A stretch of DNA of 64,000 bases from Caenorhabditis elegans (lineage: Eukaryota > Nematoda > Chromadorea > Rhabditida > Rhabditidae): positions 3,844,001 to 3,908,000 of the forward strand of contig NC_003281.10 in NCBI RefSeq assembly GCF_000002985.6, in the 5' to 3' direction. Below, in pieces: positions 1-12,200 of the stretch. Position 1 is the stretch's first letter. The number at the start of each line of letters is the position of its first letter. Position numbers and translations under genes: made by a program. The notes beneath the pieces are model-generated. The model saw nothing but the letters and a program-made list of their open reading frames with translations. It did not search any database and was not told the origin of the DNA.

Positions 1-419
1 AAATTCTTCAAGAAAATGATGAAAAGATCACAAAACATATAAAAAAACATCTGAACATGGCGCCGCTGCCGCCATAAAAACTTAAAAGTACGCGAACACA
101 GTGACGGAAAAATGCACAGAGTTCAATTCTCCCAATATATATATACCAGTGGATTTAAAAAGATTTTGAGTTTTTCGAGCACCGCAAGACTCAAACTTAA
201 TCTAAAAAATAACCAAAAAGACTAGCTTCCAATAGAAATGACGTATTGATTCAGCGACATTGAAAAAGTTGAAAATGAAAAAAATCCACCCATCGCAGGC
301 GCTCTGCACTTCTACTGGTAGATCAAACAAAGAGGAGACTGATATCACTAGTGATCTTGATCCACGGCGGCAGCGGTCGTATTCTGATTTCCCTGCATTC
401 TCTGCGTCTCTCACCGCGC

Positions 420-427
420 TATATAAG
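420..427 (+). promoter_or_regulatory. TATA-like box upstream of maph-1.3
   Basis: A TATATAAG octamer lies in a comparatively GC-rich stretch about 470 bases before the maph-1.3 start codon. Downstream, a possible 5' splice donor (AAAAAAG then GTATTT, near 512) could join a non-coding first exon to the acceptor that ends at 892. The rest of 1-892 shows no gene I can support; the long frame at 260-595 has no recognisable protein. Core promoter assignment is inference from position and motif only. Confidence 0.35.
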
Positions 428-892
428 GCGGCGAGAGAGCTCATTCGTGTTTTTCTGTCTCGTTTTTGTTTATTTGTTTATTTGTTTATTCTCGCGCGTT
501 TTTCTTTAAAAAAGGTATTTAAAAAGATCACTGAAAAAACGTGCGAGGCTTGCGAAATGAGCGTGCGGTGGTTGCGAATTGGCACCGCCCACTGAAACCT
601 TTTTTTTGTAAATCCTAAAAAATCTGCAATTTTGTCAGCAGCCAAGAAGCTTTTGCATTTTCCCTATAATTTTGTCGTTTATTTCACATTTTTGATTAGT
701 TTTTGAACATTTTTAGTCGCTAATATGGTTGAAAAATGAACTTAAGTCTACAGAAAAGCGCGAAAAACTCCGAAATTAGGGTTTTTGTAATTATTTTGGC
801 ATAAAATTCGCCATAATTCAATCTTTCAGCGTTCTCTTTCATTTTCTACGTATACGTGCTTAAAACTGTTGAAAATTACTCCTTCTTTCCAG

Positions 893-3800
893 ATGCCGGA
901 AGAATACATCATGTCGTCGAAGGCATGCGTCTACGTCTTGGGCGGTGCGGCCAACACAGCCACCTTGTTTGATTTTGACGGCGTCTACATTCTCGATGGG
1001 GGATTCGCCGAAAAAAGCCCAGGATTCGTGGCTCACGTCAGGGACGTCTCTGCCGTGCTGCTCGCCGCGCCGACGCTTGGTAACCTCGGAACCACGTCTG
1101 CTCTGTTGGAACAGGTTTGTAGAAACTTTAATGAAAATTTTGATAATCTACTTTTTTCAGGGAAAACCGTTGCCGGTGTTCACCAACACGAAGCCGTTCA
1201 AGACTGCCAAGCCGGGAAGCAGTGGAGAGATTGCCAAAGCAATTCAAGAAGCGAACTCGAAGCTTCTCTCCGTTGCACCGCCACTGTTCAGCCCGAAATA
1301 TCCGGCACACATCATATACCAGTCAGCTGCAAAAGGAGTTCTCTCCATGTATATTCTGGCTGGAGACGTCAAAGACTCCGAAGTGATCACAAAGGCGTTG
1401 GCAGGAGGAAACGAGGCAGAAGTGGAGAAGGCGGCCGCTGAGAATGGAACCATCGCCGTCCTGCTCTGGAGGCCTGCGATGACGGATCAATCGGCGGTCA
1501 GAGTGCTTATTTCGGGGACGAGCTCACTTGCGAGGATCCAACAATCGCTCGACAAGGCAGCGAAATCACTTCCATTCCTCAACGCGCCCACCGTGAAGTC
1601 GAAGGATGCGTTGTTGGATATTCCTGCTCCTGCCGTTCCACGACCTGTTGCCGGAAAACCATCTACTAGATCTGCATCTACAACCGGCGCCGCAAGAACT
1701 CGTCCAGCAATCCCTGCAGTCAGTGCCCCCAGAGCGTTGACTTCTCGTGCTCCAACAGGCCCAGCTTGTCCGACGACTACACGAAGTGCAGCTCCTGCTA
1801 CCAGAACAGCCGTTCCACCGAGAGCAACTGCACCACCGAAGGCCGCTTCAGCATCGAAGGCTCCGATTAGAGCTCCAATTCCAGCGAAATCTGCACCAGC
1901 GCCACCAAGAGGAGCCCCTGCGAAGGCAGCCAAGGCCGAGGCTATCGCTCAGAAGAAAGTCGCTGGGAAAGTTCAAAGAGCCGCTCCATCGAAGCCTGCT
2001 TCGGCGGTCTCAGCTCCAAAAGCTACAGCTCCAGCTTCGACATCATCGGCTCCAGCTACAGCTCCAGAAGCTTCTCGAAGGGTAAGTTGATTTCTTTCAT
2101 TCCGATTGGTAGATCTCTAGTCCTCTGCTTTTTCTTTTTCGCTTAGCAGTGATGTGTTTCATTTCAGGATCCGAGCGACGTCACCATCGTTCTCGACGAC
2201 TCGCTGTTTCCAGAAGATTTCAACCAAGGATCGGCTCCAATGGATATTGTCGTGATTCCACCAACACCGGAACCACCACGTCTTGAGGAGGCTCGAGCCA
2301 CGCATCCGAAGGAACCGATAGTTGACGCCGAGGACTTGGCGAAGGTGATAAGAACTTTTGACACAGAAACTGAAAATATATTTCAATTTTTCACTGAATA
2401 TATCTAGTTTTTGACGCATTTCTATGTCGTTGATGTCTGTGTAATTAGATTTTTGTATTAATATTGTGGTATTGTCATGGTGAATCGGTATATTTCAGGC
2501 TCCACAGGAAGTCGATGATGTCGCAAATCTGGCTGACGTCGAAGACGAAATTCCGCCACCAGTTGGCGCGTTCAAGAAGCCAGAGCCACGTCCAGAGACG
2601 ATAGTTGCTGGCGGTTCCGGGGAAGACAGGATCCCAGAGCCAGTCGATGCTTTCAAGAAGCCGGATCCAGTCGAGCTGGACGATTTCGATCCACTGAAGC
2701 CATCACACCCCGACCCATCTGCACCAGTTGTGCCAAGTGGTCATTTGATCGTCGCTACTCCTGATCCAGAGCTCCCGAACATTGTTGCTGCTGTTCCATT
2801 CATTCCTCCATCACCAAAGGGACCAAATGATGGTCTTGTGAAGTTGGATGATGAACTGGAGAAGATTGCTCCTGGGTTTGAGGTAAAATATCCCAAAATT
2901 GTTATTTTTCAGCATGCAAATGAGCTCACTTTTCTATCCAAAAAATGCTTGAAATTTTCAAATTTCACTCTCAATTTTCAAAATTATTTAATTTTCAGGA
3001 ACCACTGATCCCACAAGCTCCACGTGACGATGGCACTCTTGCCGAATTCAATGAAGATGTGTCCAAATTAGTTGACATCAGCATGGATACTAACAGCTCT
3101 GAAGTTGCAGCGGATCTTACCAAGGCCGTTGGAGAAGTCACTCAGTTGTCGGCAGAACTTCAGAATCTGGCTCTCGACGAGAAGACGGATGAGTATGTGC
3201 GAAAGCTGAGCAATCAGATGATTGAGGACGCCACTCTGCCATTCACCAGTGCACTTGCCAGCAGCATTGTTACCTCGAACGGATCGGAAACGAACGGCCA
3301 CGGGGAACAAGCACATGCAGCACAAAATGGAGGAATCAAGATTCCGAAGCATGATTTGATGCAGTCGCACTCCAATGTGATTGAGAATAGAGCTGCTGTA
3401 AAGTACGAAAAGACTGATCCAGCATTGGATGCTGTGCTCAATGCATGTGCACAGGAGAGTGAACAGGTAGTTTAATATGTTTAAAAGTTCAGAAAAACCG
3501 CTTTCTGTTAGGATTAACTGATATTTTGAACGTAAATTGAAAAATTGTGATTTCTATGAGGAACAAAAAAATGAAAATTTGTACAAAAAGGAACGATTTC
3601 CAAAAACTCACATTCTTTAAAATCATTCCTAACTGATCAAGCCTGATCATGGAGGGAATCTGTGTATTTATTGTTGAAAAAGAATTTCAAGAGTAATTAC
3701 ATGTATTTTCACCGAAAACATTTGAAAATATATTTAATTTCAATGTAAAATTTAATTTTCCAGATCGATGCCTCTCATCCAGAAAATCTCCACATGCCAG

Positions 3801-4262
3801 CTGCTCCAGGATCCGTCGCCTCAGCGAAGCCAGTCAAATTCGCGCGTCCATACTATTTCGACGTGGTCACAGTGCCAAGGTACGAGAAATTGGAGACCTC
3901 CGTTGAAGCAGACGGTCTGCAAGAGTTCATCTCAAAGGTGCGCTCGAGAAATGTGATCCTCTCGTCGAAGGAAATCTCCGGAGAGCAGCTGCAGGCGATT
4001 CTCAGAGGAAAGCAAACATGGTGTGATCGTGGTAAGCTCATTCTCAAATTTGGCAAGTTTTATAAATTATTTTTCAGCTCATCCATGCAACGTGATCCCA
4101 ACACATTCCTCTCCGATGCTGCACGATTTCCGCCAGAAGAACGAGGAGCAGTTCGCCGCGAATCATCTGCAGTTTTCAATGCCCGTGGAGAAGCAGCGGA
4201 CGACAGTGAGCTCGGACGCCGGAGTCGTTGAGTATGATTTGGCCAGAGTCGATTTGCTTTAA
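893..4262 (+). CDS. maph-1.3: MAP1-family microtubule-associated protein homologue (MAPH-1.3)
   Basis: Seven exons: 893-1114, 1161-2081, 2168-2344, 2499-2882, 2999-3466, 3764-4031, 4078-4262. They total 2,625 nt (874 residues) with phases agreeing at every junction. The start was chosen because TTTCCAG precedes ATG directly, which suits SL trans-splicing. The N-terminal ~75 residues contain the MAP1 signature around FDGVYILDGGFAEK and HVRDVSAVLL (metallo-beta-lactamase-like fold in MAP1 proteins), much shortened relative to vertebrate MAP1. Residues ~240-380 are an Ala/Pro/Lys/Arg-rich basic linker that may contact microtubules. An acidic Pro/Glu/Asp region follows. The last ~120 residues, from PYYFDVVTVPRYEKL, resemble the MAP1 light-chain C terminus. 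By family knowledge it binds the microtubule cytoskeleton. Family assignment is firm; the exact paralogue number is from memory of clone C36A4. Confidence 0.88.
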
Positions 4263-4333
4263 TTGACTGCCAATCAATCTCCCACCATCGCCACCAATCT
4301 CCCCCACTATTTTCCTGTGAATATTTACACCTT

Positions 4334-4349
4334 CCCCCCCCCCCCCCCC
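4334..4349. repeat. Poly-C run (16 C) after maph-1.3
   Basis: Sixteen consecutive cytosines lie about 70 bases after the maph-1.3 stop codon, probably in its 3' untranslated region. On the minus strand this is a G-tract. Long G/C homopolymers are known sites of deletion in worms lacking the DOG-1 (FANCJ) helicase; whether this shorter run is prone to it is unknown. Confidence 0.9.
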
Positions 4350-4592
4350 TCGTTCCCGCATAACTTATTTATTATTTTTCCCCCCGAGTAAATTTATTGC
4401 AAAGTTTTCATGTTTTATATAGCCCCCAGTACTGATCTTTTGGCCCCACCGAATGCTGCCCAAAATCACCATATTTAATTTTTCAATTATTTATTGTATA
4501 TTTATTGGCAGTTTTTTGCTAAATTCAATCATTAAATACAGTGTTTTAGCAGTCGTTCATGACACTGTTCCAACCACTTTGAAAATATGAAT

Positions 4593-5264
4593 CAGGGGTG
4601 GGCGGCAATTGCAGTTCGACAAATTGGCAATTTGCCGTTTGCCGGAAATGTTTAGAGGGATTTTTTATCAGACGGAAACACTTAAAACTGTCTTTTTGGA
4701 AATTTTCTCAAATTTTTTCTCGATATTTTCATAGAATTAGCTTGCTTTTCAAAATAGATGTAGTAACATTGATAGGATGCGTACAATTTTGAAATTTAAA
4801 TTCTGAATTTACCAAAAAAAATGTACAACACCACAATTTGATAATTTGCCGATTTGCCGGAAATTTTCAATTTCGACAAATTCGGCACTTTACCGGTCTG
4901 CCGATTTGCCGGAAATTTCAACTCTGGCAACTTACCGATTTGCCGTTTTTCCGGCAAATTCGGCACTTTACCGGTTTGCCGATTTGCCCGAAATTTCAAT
5001 TCTGCCGATTTGCCGGAAATTTCAATTCTGGCAATTTGCCGATTTGCCGATGTCCCGATTTGCCGATGTCCCGATTTGCCAGAAATTTCAATTCTGGAAA
5101 TTTGCCGATTTGCCGATTTGCTCGACTAGCGGCCTGGGGGCCCGCCAGCACTTCGGGTATGGGGTGTGCCCGACAAAAATGGGGTCACAATCACTATGCT
5201 TCGAATAGGTTTAAAGCCGGCCCACAGTTTCCAAGAGTAAGAGGGCCTGCGGCACTCATCCCTG
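4593..5264. mobile_element. hAT-like repeat remnant rich in TTTGCCG units
   Basis: The sequence opens at 4593 with CAGGGGTGGGCGGCAA, a hAT-type terminus closely similar to the element at 16784-17241. About 270 bases of degenerate GATTTGCCGGAAATTTC-type repeats follow (4840-5115). The right edge is unclear: a CCCTG at 5260-5264 ends an imperfect complement of the left tip, but the 8-base flanks (ATATGAAT and ATTTTTAA) do not match. The 5130-5264 part has a different composition and may be a second nested or partial element. I see no coding capacity; the many small frames here are by-products of the repeat. It fills most of the convergent gap between maph-1.3 and the P450; the remaining 5265-5906 shows nothing recognisable except a probable poly(A) signal. 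Confidence 0.5.
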
Positions 5265-5822
5265 ATTTTTAACCTGATTTTAAACCGCTTCACTTTTGGA
5301 AGAGGGAGAAACAAAAATTTAATTTTTTGACCCACTAAGACCGGTGTTATAAATTCTCAAATGCTCAAATTTTAGGAAACCTACAAAATTGCCAGAGAAA
5401 AAGCAACGTCTCAGAACAACTTTATGAATTCGGCCATCAAATTCAAGTAAGCTTACTCTTAAATTAAAACTTTAATACAGCTTTCAGGTACTACGGAAAA
5501 ATCAAAAGATGACTTCTAAATGATGGATTACTTGTGATCTTTATTTGAAACATGAAATGAATCATCTTGTTAACATATTAACTCAACGTGGCAAATGCTT
5601 CAATACAAATACATGAGCTACCACGTGGCTCCAGCGTGTTTTCGTTGCGGGGAACAATTTTTGTCTACGTCTCTTCTATTTTCGAACTGTCAACGTCCAC
5701 TGGATAGGTAATAATTGATTTTCAATTGATTTTCAATTGATTTTTTTCAAATTTATATAATCATTTATTGAATTCAATTGTAAAACACAAATTACTATCA
5801 TGTTACAAAATTAATATTCAAA

Positions 5823-5828
5823 TTTATT
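5823..5828 (-). terminator. Probable poly(A) signal of the P450 gene
   Basis: AATAAA on the minus strand, 79 bases beyond the P450 stop codon at 5907. The hexamer and spacing suit a nematode 3' UTR. Cleavage site not determined. Confidence 0.55.
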
Positions 5829-5906
5829 GAAAAATAAAAGTTAAAAAATGTACAAAATAAGGTATATGACACGAGTAACGGTAAAGCAAAAGAGCATGAA
5901 AAGATG

Positions 5907-8071
5907 TTATATTCTGAGCTTCAAATTCAATCTAACAGGAGACCTTGGCCTAAAAATAACACCATTTGTCTCTGGAATCATTGGAGGGTCTCCTGGCACC
6001 AAGCTCAGCTCAAAAGTATCCAGTAACTTGGCAATTGTGGTTTTAAATTCCATTTCAGCAAATCTCATTCCAACACAATATCTTGGTCCAACACCAAATG
6101 GAATCCACTTCAATGAGCTACTCTTTTCTTCCCAATTCTCAAATCTTTCCGGTTGGAATTCATCCGGCGATTCCCAGTTTGCAGGGTTACGGTGGATGGT
6201 GTACGGTTGGACTTTGAGGGTTGAATCTTCGGGGTAAATCTGGCCTCGTATTGTCATATCGTTCAGACAGACTCGATTGGTGAAGCTGGAATTATTAACT
6301 TTTTTTGTGTATTAAACTAAACTTCCACATCAAGAATTTAGAGACTTACTGTGTAGTTGGTGGATAAAACCTCAAAGATTCTTTATAAACACAATCCAAA
6401 TATTTCATATTATGTATGGAATCATAATTTAATCCTGCATTTTCCTTAGTTTTCTTGATTTCTTCATACAACTTCTGTTGAACTATTGGATATTCTGCCA
6501 ATAGGTATGCAGAAAACATCATTGCAGTACTTGTTGTTTCATATCCAGCAATCAAAAATGCGAAACAGTTTTCAATTACTTCTCGTTGTGTCATTTTTCC
6601 GATTGTTTCCCGGCGAATGAGAAGGTTCAGAAGATCAGTGCTGTCGTTTCCACCCTCTCCAGCACGTCTTCTGTCATATCTGAATTAAAAAATATACAGT
6701 AGTCTCTACAATCTATGCGAAACCTATTTAGTTTGAAAGAAAGCGTTTTCAGTGGGTTAACCCCGAATAATTCTAGCTCCTGGGCCATTTTGAAAAAAAT
6801 GTCGATATTTATAAACAAAAATTTCAAAAGCCTAAAATTAAAGGTGTACAAAATATCAACTTACAAGTCAACTAGCCCTTTCACAAGTGGCAACTCGGCT
6901 GCCGAAAGATCACTGAATTTGTATAGAAACCTCCATAACCATGAAAGTTCTGGAAGTATCACTGAAAATACGTTTTTAAAACTACAAAACTACATAATTG
7001 AATGGCAACTCACAAGACACTGGCAAAATCCAGCTCTTCTTCAAGTCAACTGCTCCAACAAACTTTCTGGCTTGCACATAAAATAGGTCAGTTCTATCTC
7101 TCTGGCAATTACTATCAATTGCAAACGCACATTTTCCAATTATATCGAGTGAGAGGCTTTGGAAATTTCTGAAATTACCCAATGTTCGAATTTTTGAAAA
7201 AAAAAAATTAAAACTTATTTACTCAAAAATATCCCATTTCTGTCCAGAACTTGATTTTTCCTTCAAAACCTCTAAAAAAATATCAATTTTTGAGACAAGA
7301 GTCTCATGCATTGCTTTCATTTTTCCTGTTGAGAAAATCGGAGCAATTGCAGATCGAGTATGCTTCCAGCCAGTTGCATACGTGTTTTGGAGCAGAGATT
7401 GGTTCAGCTCTACAATTGATTTTATTGCGTAGGAACGGTAGGCAGGCAGGCACAAGAAAGGCGTTTATGCCTACCATTGAAAAATGTTCAACTTACGATT
7501 CATTCCAAAAATGTCAGGAGTCATGCGATCCGAAAAGTTTGAGAAATTCTGTATAAAAATCTCCTTGATATCTTCTTCTTCGGATACTGTGATATGCAAT
7601 TGTGTACCACAATATAAGCTGAAATTTTTTTAGAGTAGAATTTCATAACCCTACAGTAACCCTGAAGTAACGCGTTTGCTCTACTAAACTAGCGGGAAAG
7701 TTAATCTTGAATAGTGTGACATTATCTTCTTTTTTTACTGGCTCCTTACTGTAAGTAGAAATAGTAAGTAAATTTTTCAAAAACCTACCCAAAAATAGGC
7801 CCATATTTTGTATGAAGAGTTGGATGCCATTGTGTAGTGTCATTATAACCAAGCCTCGAAACTCGACTGAAATTTTCAATTCTTTTTTTTAATTCAAAAA
7901 ACTGTTTCCCCACTCTTTAATTATATTCAAATTTCCCCAAAGCCAATGAACTGGTGGTCCAGGTATTCCAATACTCGATCGAAGTTTAAATATTGCATGT
8001 CTTCGCCATATACTGTAGCTGATAAATGTAATAATTGTGAAAAATATTGTAGAAATTATGAGAATTGCCAT
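5907..8071 (-). CDS. cyp-25A4: Cytochrome P450, CYP25A family, with apparent one-base frameshift in exon 1
   Basis: Eight exons fit on the minus strand: 8071-7789, 7618-7497, 7409-7223, 7168-7014, 6961-6865, 6679-6350, 6285-5907. The 7788-7619 gap is an intron. Exon 1 begins with a hydrophobic ER anchor (MAILIISTIFFTIITFISY) followed by the proline-rich hinge GIPGPPVHW. The I-helix motif is AGYETTST, the ExxR motif is KESLR, and the heme-ligand loop is FGVGPRYCVG with the axial Cys. All later junctions are in phase. Exon 1 changes frame near a GGGG at 7908-7911: upstream reads KEWG, while downstream only the other frame reads KQFFELKKR...TLHTKYGPIFG. The exons sum to 1,553 nt, one short of a multiple of three, as expected for a one-base deletion. 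It is either a recent pseudogene, a sequencing or assembly error, or a gene with an unusual 5' model. Family certain; the A4 number is from genomic context. P450s of this type oxidise lipophilic substrates in the ER; this one's substrate is unknown. Confidence 0.8.
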
Positions 8072-8139
8072 CTTCTGAAAATTCGCTCATTTTTATGGGT
8101 CTTAGAACGAAAATCCAGACGCAAAAGTTTACGAATTGT

Positions 8140-8200
8140 ACTCTTTAAAGGCGCACACCTTTTTGCGCTTAACAAACATTTTCGTGTTGAGACCGCAGAA
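8140..8200. repeat. Copy of the dispersed TTTAAAGGCGCAC repeat
   Basis: ACTCTTTAAAGGCGCACACC followed about 30 bases later by TTTTCGTGTTGAGACC. Related copies occur at 57857-57950 (reverse orientation), 58107-58182 and 58430-58510. This is a diverged copy of a non-coding dispersed family. Confidence 0.55.
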
Positions 8201-8582
8201 ATCGTGAATTTTTGCATTTGGGTAATAAGTGAGCACGGTAGATTTTTCGACAATTTTTCACAGTTTTTATGTGAGAATACCATTTTTATTTGAATTTTAG
8301 GCACTTAATTGAGGGAAATTTCGTGAAAAATATTATTTTTCTCTCCTGGAGGCGAGAGATATATTTCCAATATCGAATTTCACAATACCCAGTGCGCTGG
8401 GGCGCGCCTGCATTTCTTCACTGCTGATATAACCGGATGCGAGACGGAAATTCATATCCCGTCCATTTTGTGGGCGTGGCTTGAAGAGCTATTTTTTTCG
8501 GGGAAAGAAAATCATAGTTGGAACATTGATTTTCTGTGTTTTACATATTAAAGAAAAAAAAGCGATTTTTTCCCACAACTCT

Positions 8583-8813
8583 GGTCCCGGCACGAGCAAA
8601 ACTTTATCAGCTACAGTACCCGCGAATTCTGTAGATTTTATTTTTTAAATAACTTTTTTTTTCGTAGTTTTGTTATTTTATTACTTCGAATATTTGCTTT
8701 TTATCAAAAATCACTGCAAATTCCGAGAAAAATTGCAAAATTGGCAACAAAAAAATGAAGCTACCGTACTCGCGGTTACTGTAGATGATAAATTTTCGAT
8801 CGTGCCAAGACCC
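8583..8813. repeat. Inverted-repeat element between the P450 and brc-1
   Basis: Arms of about 40-45 bases. The left begins GGTCCCGGCACGAGCAAAA and runs to CTACAGTACCCGCG; the right mirrors it from CGCGGTTACTGTAG to CGTGCCAAGACC. About 140 bases of AT-rich sequence form the loop. This looks like a short non-autonomous foldback element. The rest of 8072-9237 is AT-rich intergenic DNA, with a CG-containing stretch at 8395-8475, and no gene I can support. Confidence 0.6.
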
Positions 8814-9237
8814 GAGCTAGCGCAAAATCAACGAATTTAAATAATTTTCGGCATTTTTTAAAGAAAAAACCAATTTCTTATCTCTTTTTCCAAAAGATTC
8901 GGCGATAAAAACTTGGGAAAAAGAATTAAAACCAGGAAAAATGGAAAAAAATTGATTTTTTCTCCAAAATAAGAAAAGCGAAAATAAAGAAAATTTCTTC
9001 GATTATTCGTGATTTAATTGAACATAGGACAGAATTGAAAACCGGTTTTCTACTTTTTCAATTCAATTTTTTCTAATTTTTTTGCGTAAAATTTCAATAA
9101 ATTTTTTGAATAAAAATAAAATTTCAATCTTGATAAATTTGACATAGATAAACTGTCAATAAGCAAAAAAAATTATAAAAATTGCCGTAAAATACACTTA
9201 AAAACAGAACAAAGAAAGAAGAAGAAGAAATGGAAAA

Positions 9238-12200
9238 TTAATCCTGCAGGCAGCCTATCGAATCGACAGCTTTGTAAGGTTGAGTGGGTAGAATTAAATA
9301 TTCACTGATACTGTCCAATACCCATTCCATTGTCACCACATCACATTTATACAGATTCTCGATATTTTTTGATTCTTCAATTGCTTTTGAGTGTTTTGAG
9401 AAGATTATGTAGAGTTTTTCAGGTGACAGATTCTCGTAGCAACTCAGAATTTCTCCTCCGCATTGTTGGACAAGCTCGATTAGTTGCTGAAAACGATAGT
9501 TTTTTAGGAGGAATTGATTAAAAAAAAAACAATTTTCTGACTAGTTTTCGGTGTTTTGTTTATAAATTTTCAAAATAAATTGGATTTTTCAGTTAAATTT
9601 TTTTAAAATTTTTTCCTGAAAAACGGCATTCAAAACGTGATAATAAATTTCGAAAGTAGTCTTTTTCCAGTCTAACTGAAAAAATGTGCTGAAAATTTGA
9701 GGAACAACTTTTTAATTTTTCTTTCTGTTAACCTATAAGTTATGTAAAAAAAAATTTTTAGTTTCAATTTAGCTTAAAAAACATGCTTTTTGAAAAATTG
9801 CTGTAATTAATTTTTGAAAACAAAACTAATTTTCAACCTCAAAATCAGATTTAAAACAATAATGTAACAATTCAATTCAAAATAAATTTTCTTCTTTCAA
9901 AATTTTAAAGATCAGTTTATTTAAAAAAAAAGAAGTTTAAACTAAATTTAGATTTAATATAATGTTTTAATTTTAACTTTTTTTTTGAAAACTTGATAAT
10001 TTAAAAAATTAAATTATTAATTCAGTTTTTTACTCATTTTATTTTTTTAATAGTAAATTTAGCGTTTTCAAGATTTTTCAAATTCAAAAAAATCCTAAAA
10101 ATCTAAAATTTCAGCGAACTTTTTTTTGGAAAAAAAATAATTTCGAAAACTTTTTTTAAACGCCACTTTTTACGCACAAACCTTATAATCAAAATACGGA
10201 TTCATCGTAAATTTCCTGAGAATCATGAATCGTCGTCCCGCAAATAATTTTCCATGTTCATCGTTTCTCGATCTGAGCCATCCCATTTCGGAGCCAATTG
10301 ACGGTGGTATTTTTACAGGAATTGTTGAAGAACATGACGTTATCGTGTAGTCTGCCTGCAAAAAAAGCATTTTCTTTTTTTTTTCATTGTTTCCATGGAA
10401 ATCATGGGAATTCAGCTGCCCATGCCAAAATTTGAGGAAAAATTATTACTTTAAAAAAATTTAAATTTAATTTAGCAAAAAAAATTTGAAAATATTATGA
10501 AATTTTTCTAAAATAAGAAGCTTTTCACAGTTTTTTTTTTTTATTTTCTCTTGTTTTCGTGATTTTGTGTCGGTTTGCTTTTTTTTTTCTAAACTTTATT
10601 TTTATTTAATTCTTCAAAATTGAAAAAATGCGGCAAACGGAAATTACCGAAAAAAAAATCAAAAAATCGTAAACTATAATAATTTTAAAAAATCAGTTTT
10701 TTTTAATTAAAAAACCAAACATTTCCATATTTCCAATTAAATATTTTCAGAAAATTCCAATCCAGTTTTAAAATTAAAAATAATTCAAATTCTCTGAAAA
10801 TTAAAATGCCAAAAATTTGTAATAATTCCGAGGAGTCCAAAATTTTCAGAAATTTCAAAAAAAAATTCGCCCATATTTCAGATTATTCTCTATCATTACA
10901 TGCAAAACTCCACTGTTTCTACTACACTTAAAGCTAAACTTAACAATTCCGCTTCCCAAAAATGCTCTAATTCACTGCAACTTTTTTCGAACGAGGGCCG
11001 AGAAAAAATGCGAAAAATCGGTGTTTGCACACAAAACACCGCATTTTACGACATTTTGTACTTGCTTTGCACGGGGAGGCAAAGCTAACGTGGCCGCGAG
11101 AGCTGCGCCGGCTAGGCCACCGCCTCCTATGGTTAAGAATTTTGATCGAATAAACATTTTTAATTTGACTTATATGCTTATTTTTCTTCGTTTTTTCTTA
11201 TTTTTTCTTGTTTTTTCTTGTTACTACGTGGAATAAGCATAATGTTTTCAGCTAATCTACGCAAACCGCTTCGAAATTCGATGGATTAAACCGGACAAAG
11301 GTAAAAAACGTCGAAAAGTAAGTTATTATTCAAAATATCTCGAAAAATTATGGTACAATATTTCTGAAAACCTACTCAAATATGGAAAAATATATGCTGA
11401 TTCCGGATTGAAAAGTCTTGAACCTCAATCTCGCGTATTTCTTATTGAGTTTCTCGATTTTAGTGAAAAATTCGAGAAATTCAGTGCAATTTCGAATTAA
11501 AAATTAAATTTTTCCAAAAATTATGGTACAATATTTCTGAAAACCCACTCAAATATGGAAAAATATATGCTGATTCTGAATTAAAAAGTCTTGAACCTCA
11601 ATCTCGCGTATTTCATATTTAGTTTCTCAATTTTAGTGAAAAATTCGAGAAATTCAGTGCAATTTCGAATTAAAAATTAAATTTTTCCAAAAATTATGGT
11701 ACAATATTTCTGAAAACCCACTCAAATATAGAAAAATATATGCTGATTCTGAATTAGTAACATTTGAAACTCAATCTCACGTATTTCATAATTTTTTTTT
11801 CGATTTTAATGAAAAATCTAAGAATTCAGTGCAATTTTCGATTTTTTTTCAAAATATTTTCTCTTAATGTTTTTATAATTTCCAGATATTACGTTGTCGC
11901 TGCATTGGAAGATTTCAAGACAAAATTCGAAATATATGCGAACAAGAAGAAGCTGTTCGAAGTATTAATAAGGAAGGTTAAGCAGCAATAAGTGCTCTTA
12001 CAAGGGCTCAAGTGCCGCAGAAGAAGCCAAAGAAAGTAGGACTGCAAGGTCAACTGCTCAATCAGCCACTATTTAAGAAGAAACTACAAGTCAGATCGGT
12101 CCGAAGGCAATCAAAAGTTCCAAGCAGAAGAAGTGAAGCTCATGGAAGAGGTTGGAAAGCACAAGTCTGAAGTTCATGAAGCACTCGGCGATTTGGTGGA

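Noticed and set aside
1487..1933. Antisense Ala/Gly-rich frame opposite maph-1.3 exon 2
   Set aside because: It is the mirror of the Ala/Pro-rich coding exon, whose sense frame is supported by phased splicing.
5130..5264. Right end of a complete hAT element starting at 4593
   Set aside because: The terminal match is imperfect and the 8-base flanks differ, so completeness was not claimed.
7643..7748. Apparent P450 exon reading KEPVKKEDNVTLFKINFPAS
   Set aside because: The residues do not fit the P450 fold; the exon ending at 7789 joins 7618 in phase to give KYGPIFG then LYCGTQLHITV, so this stretch is intron.
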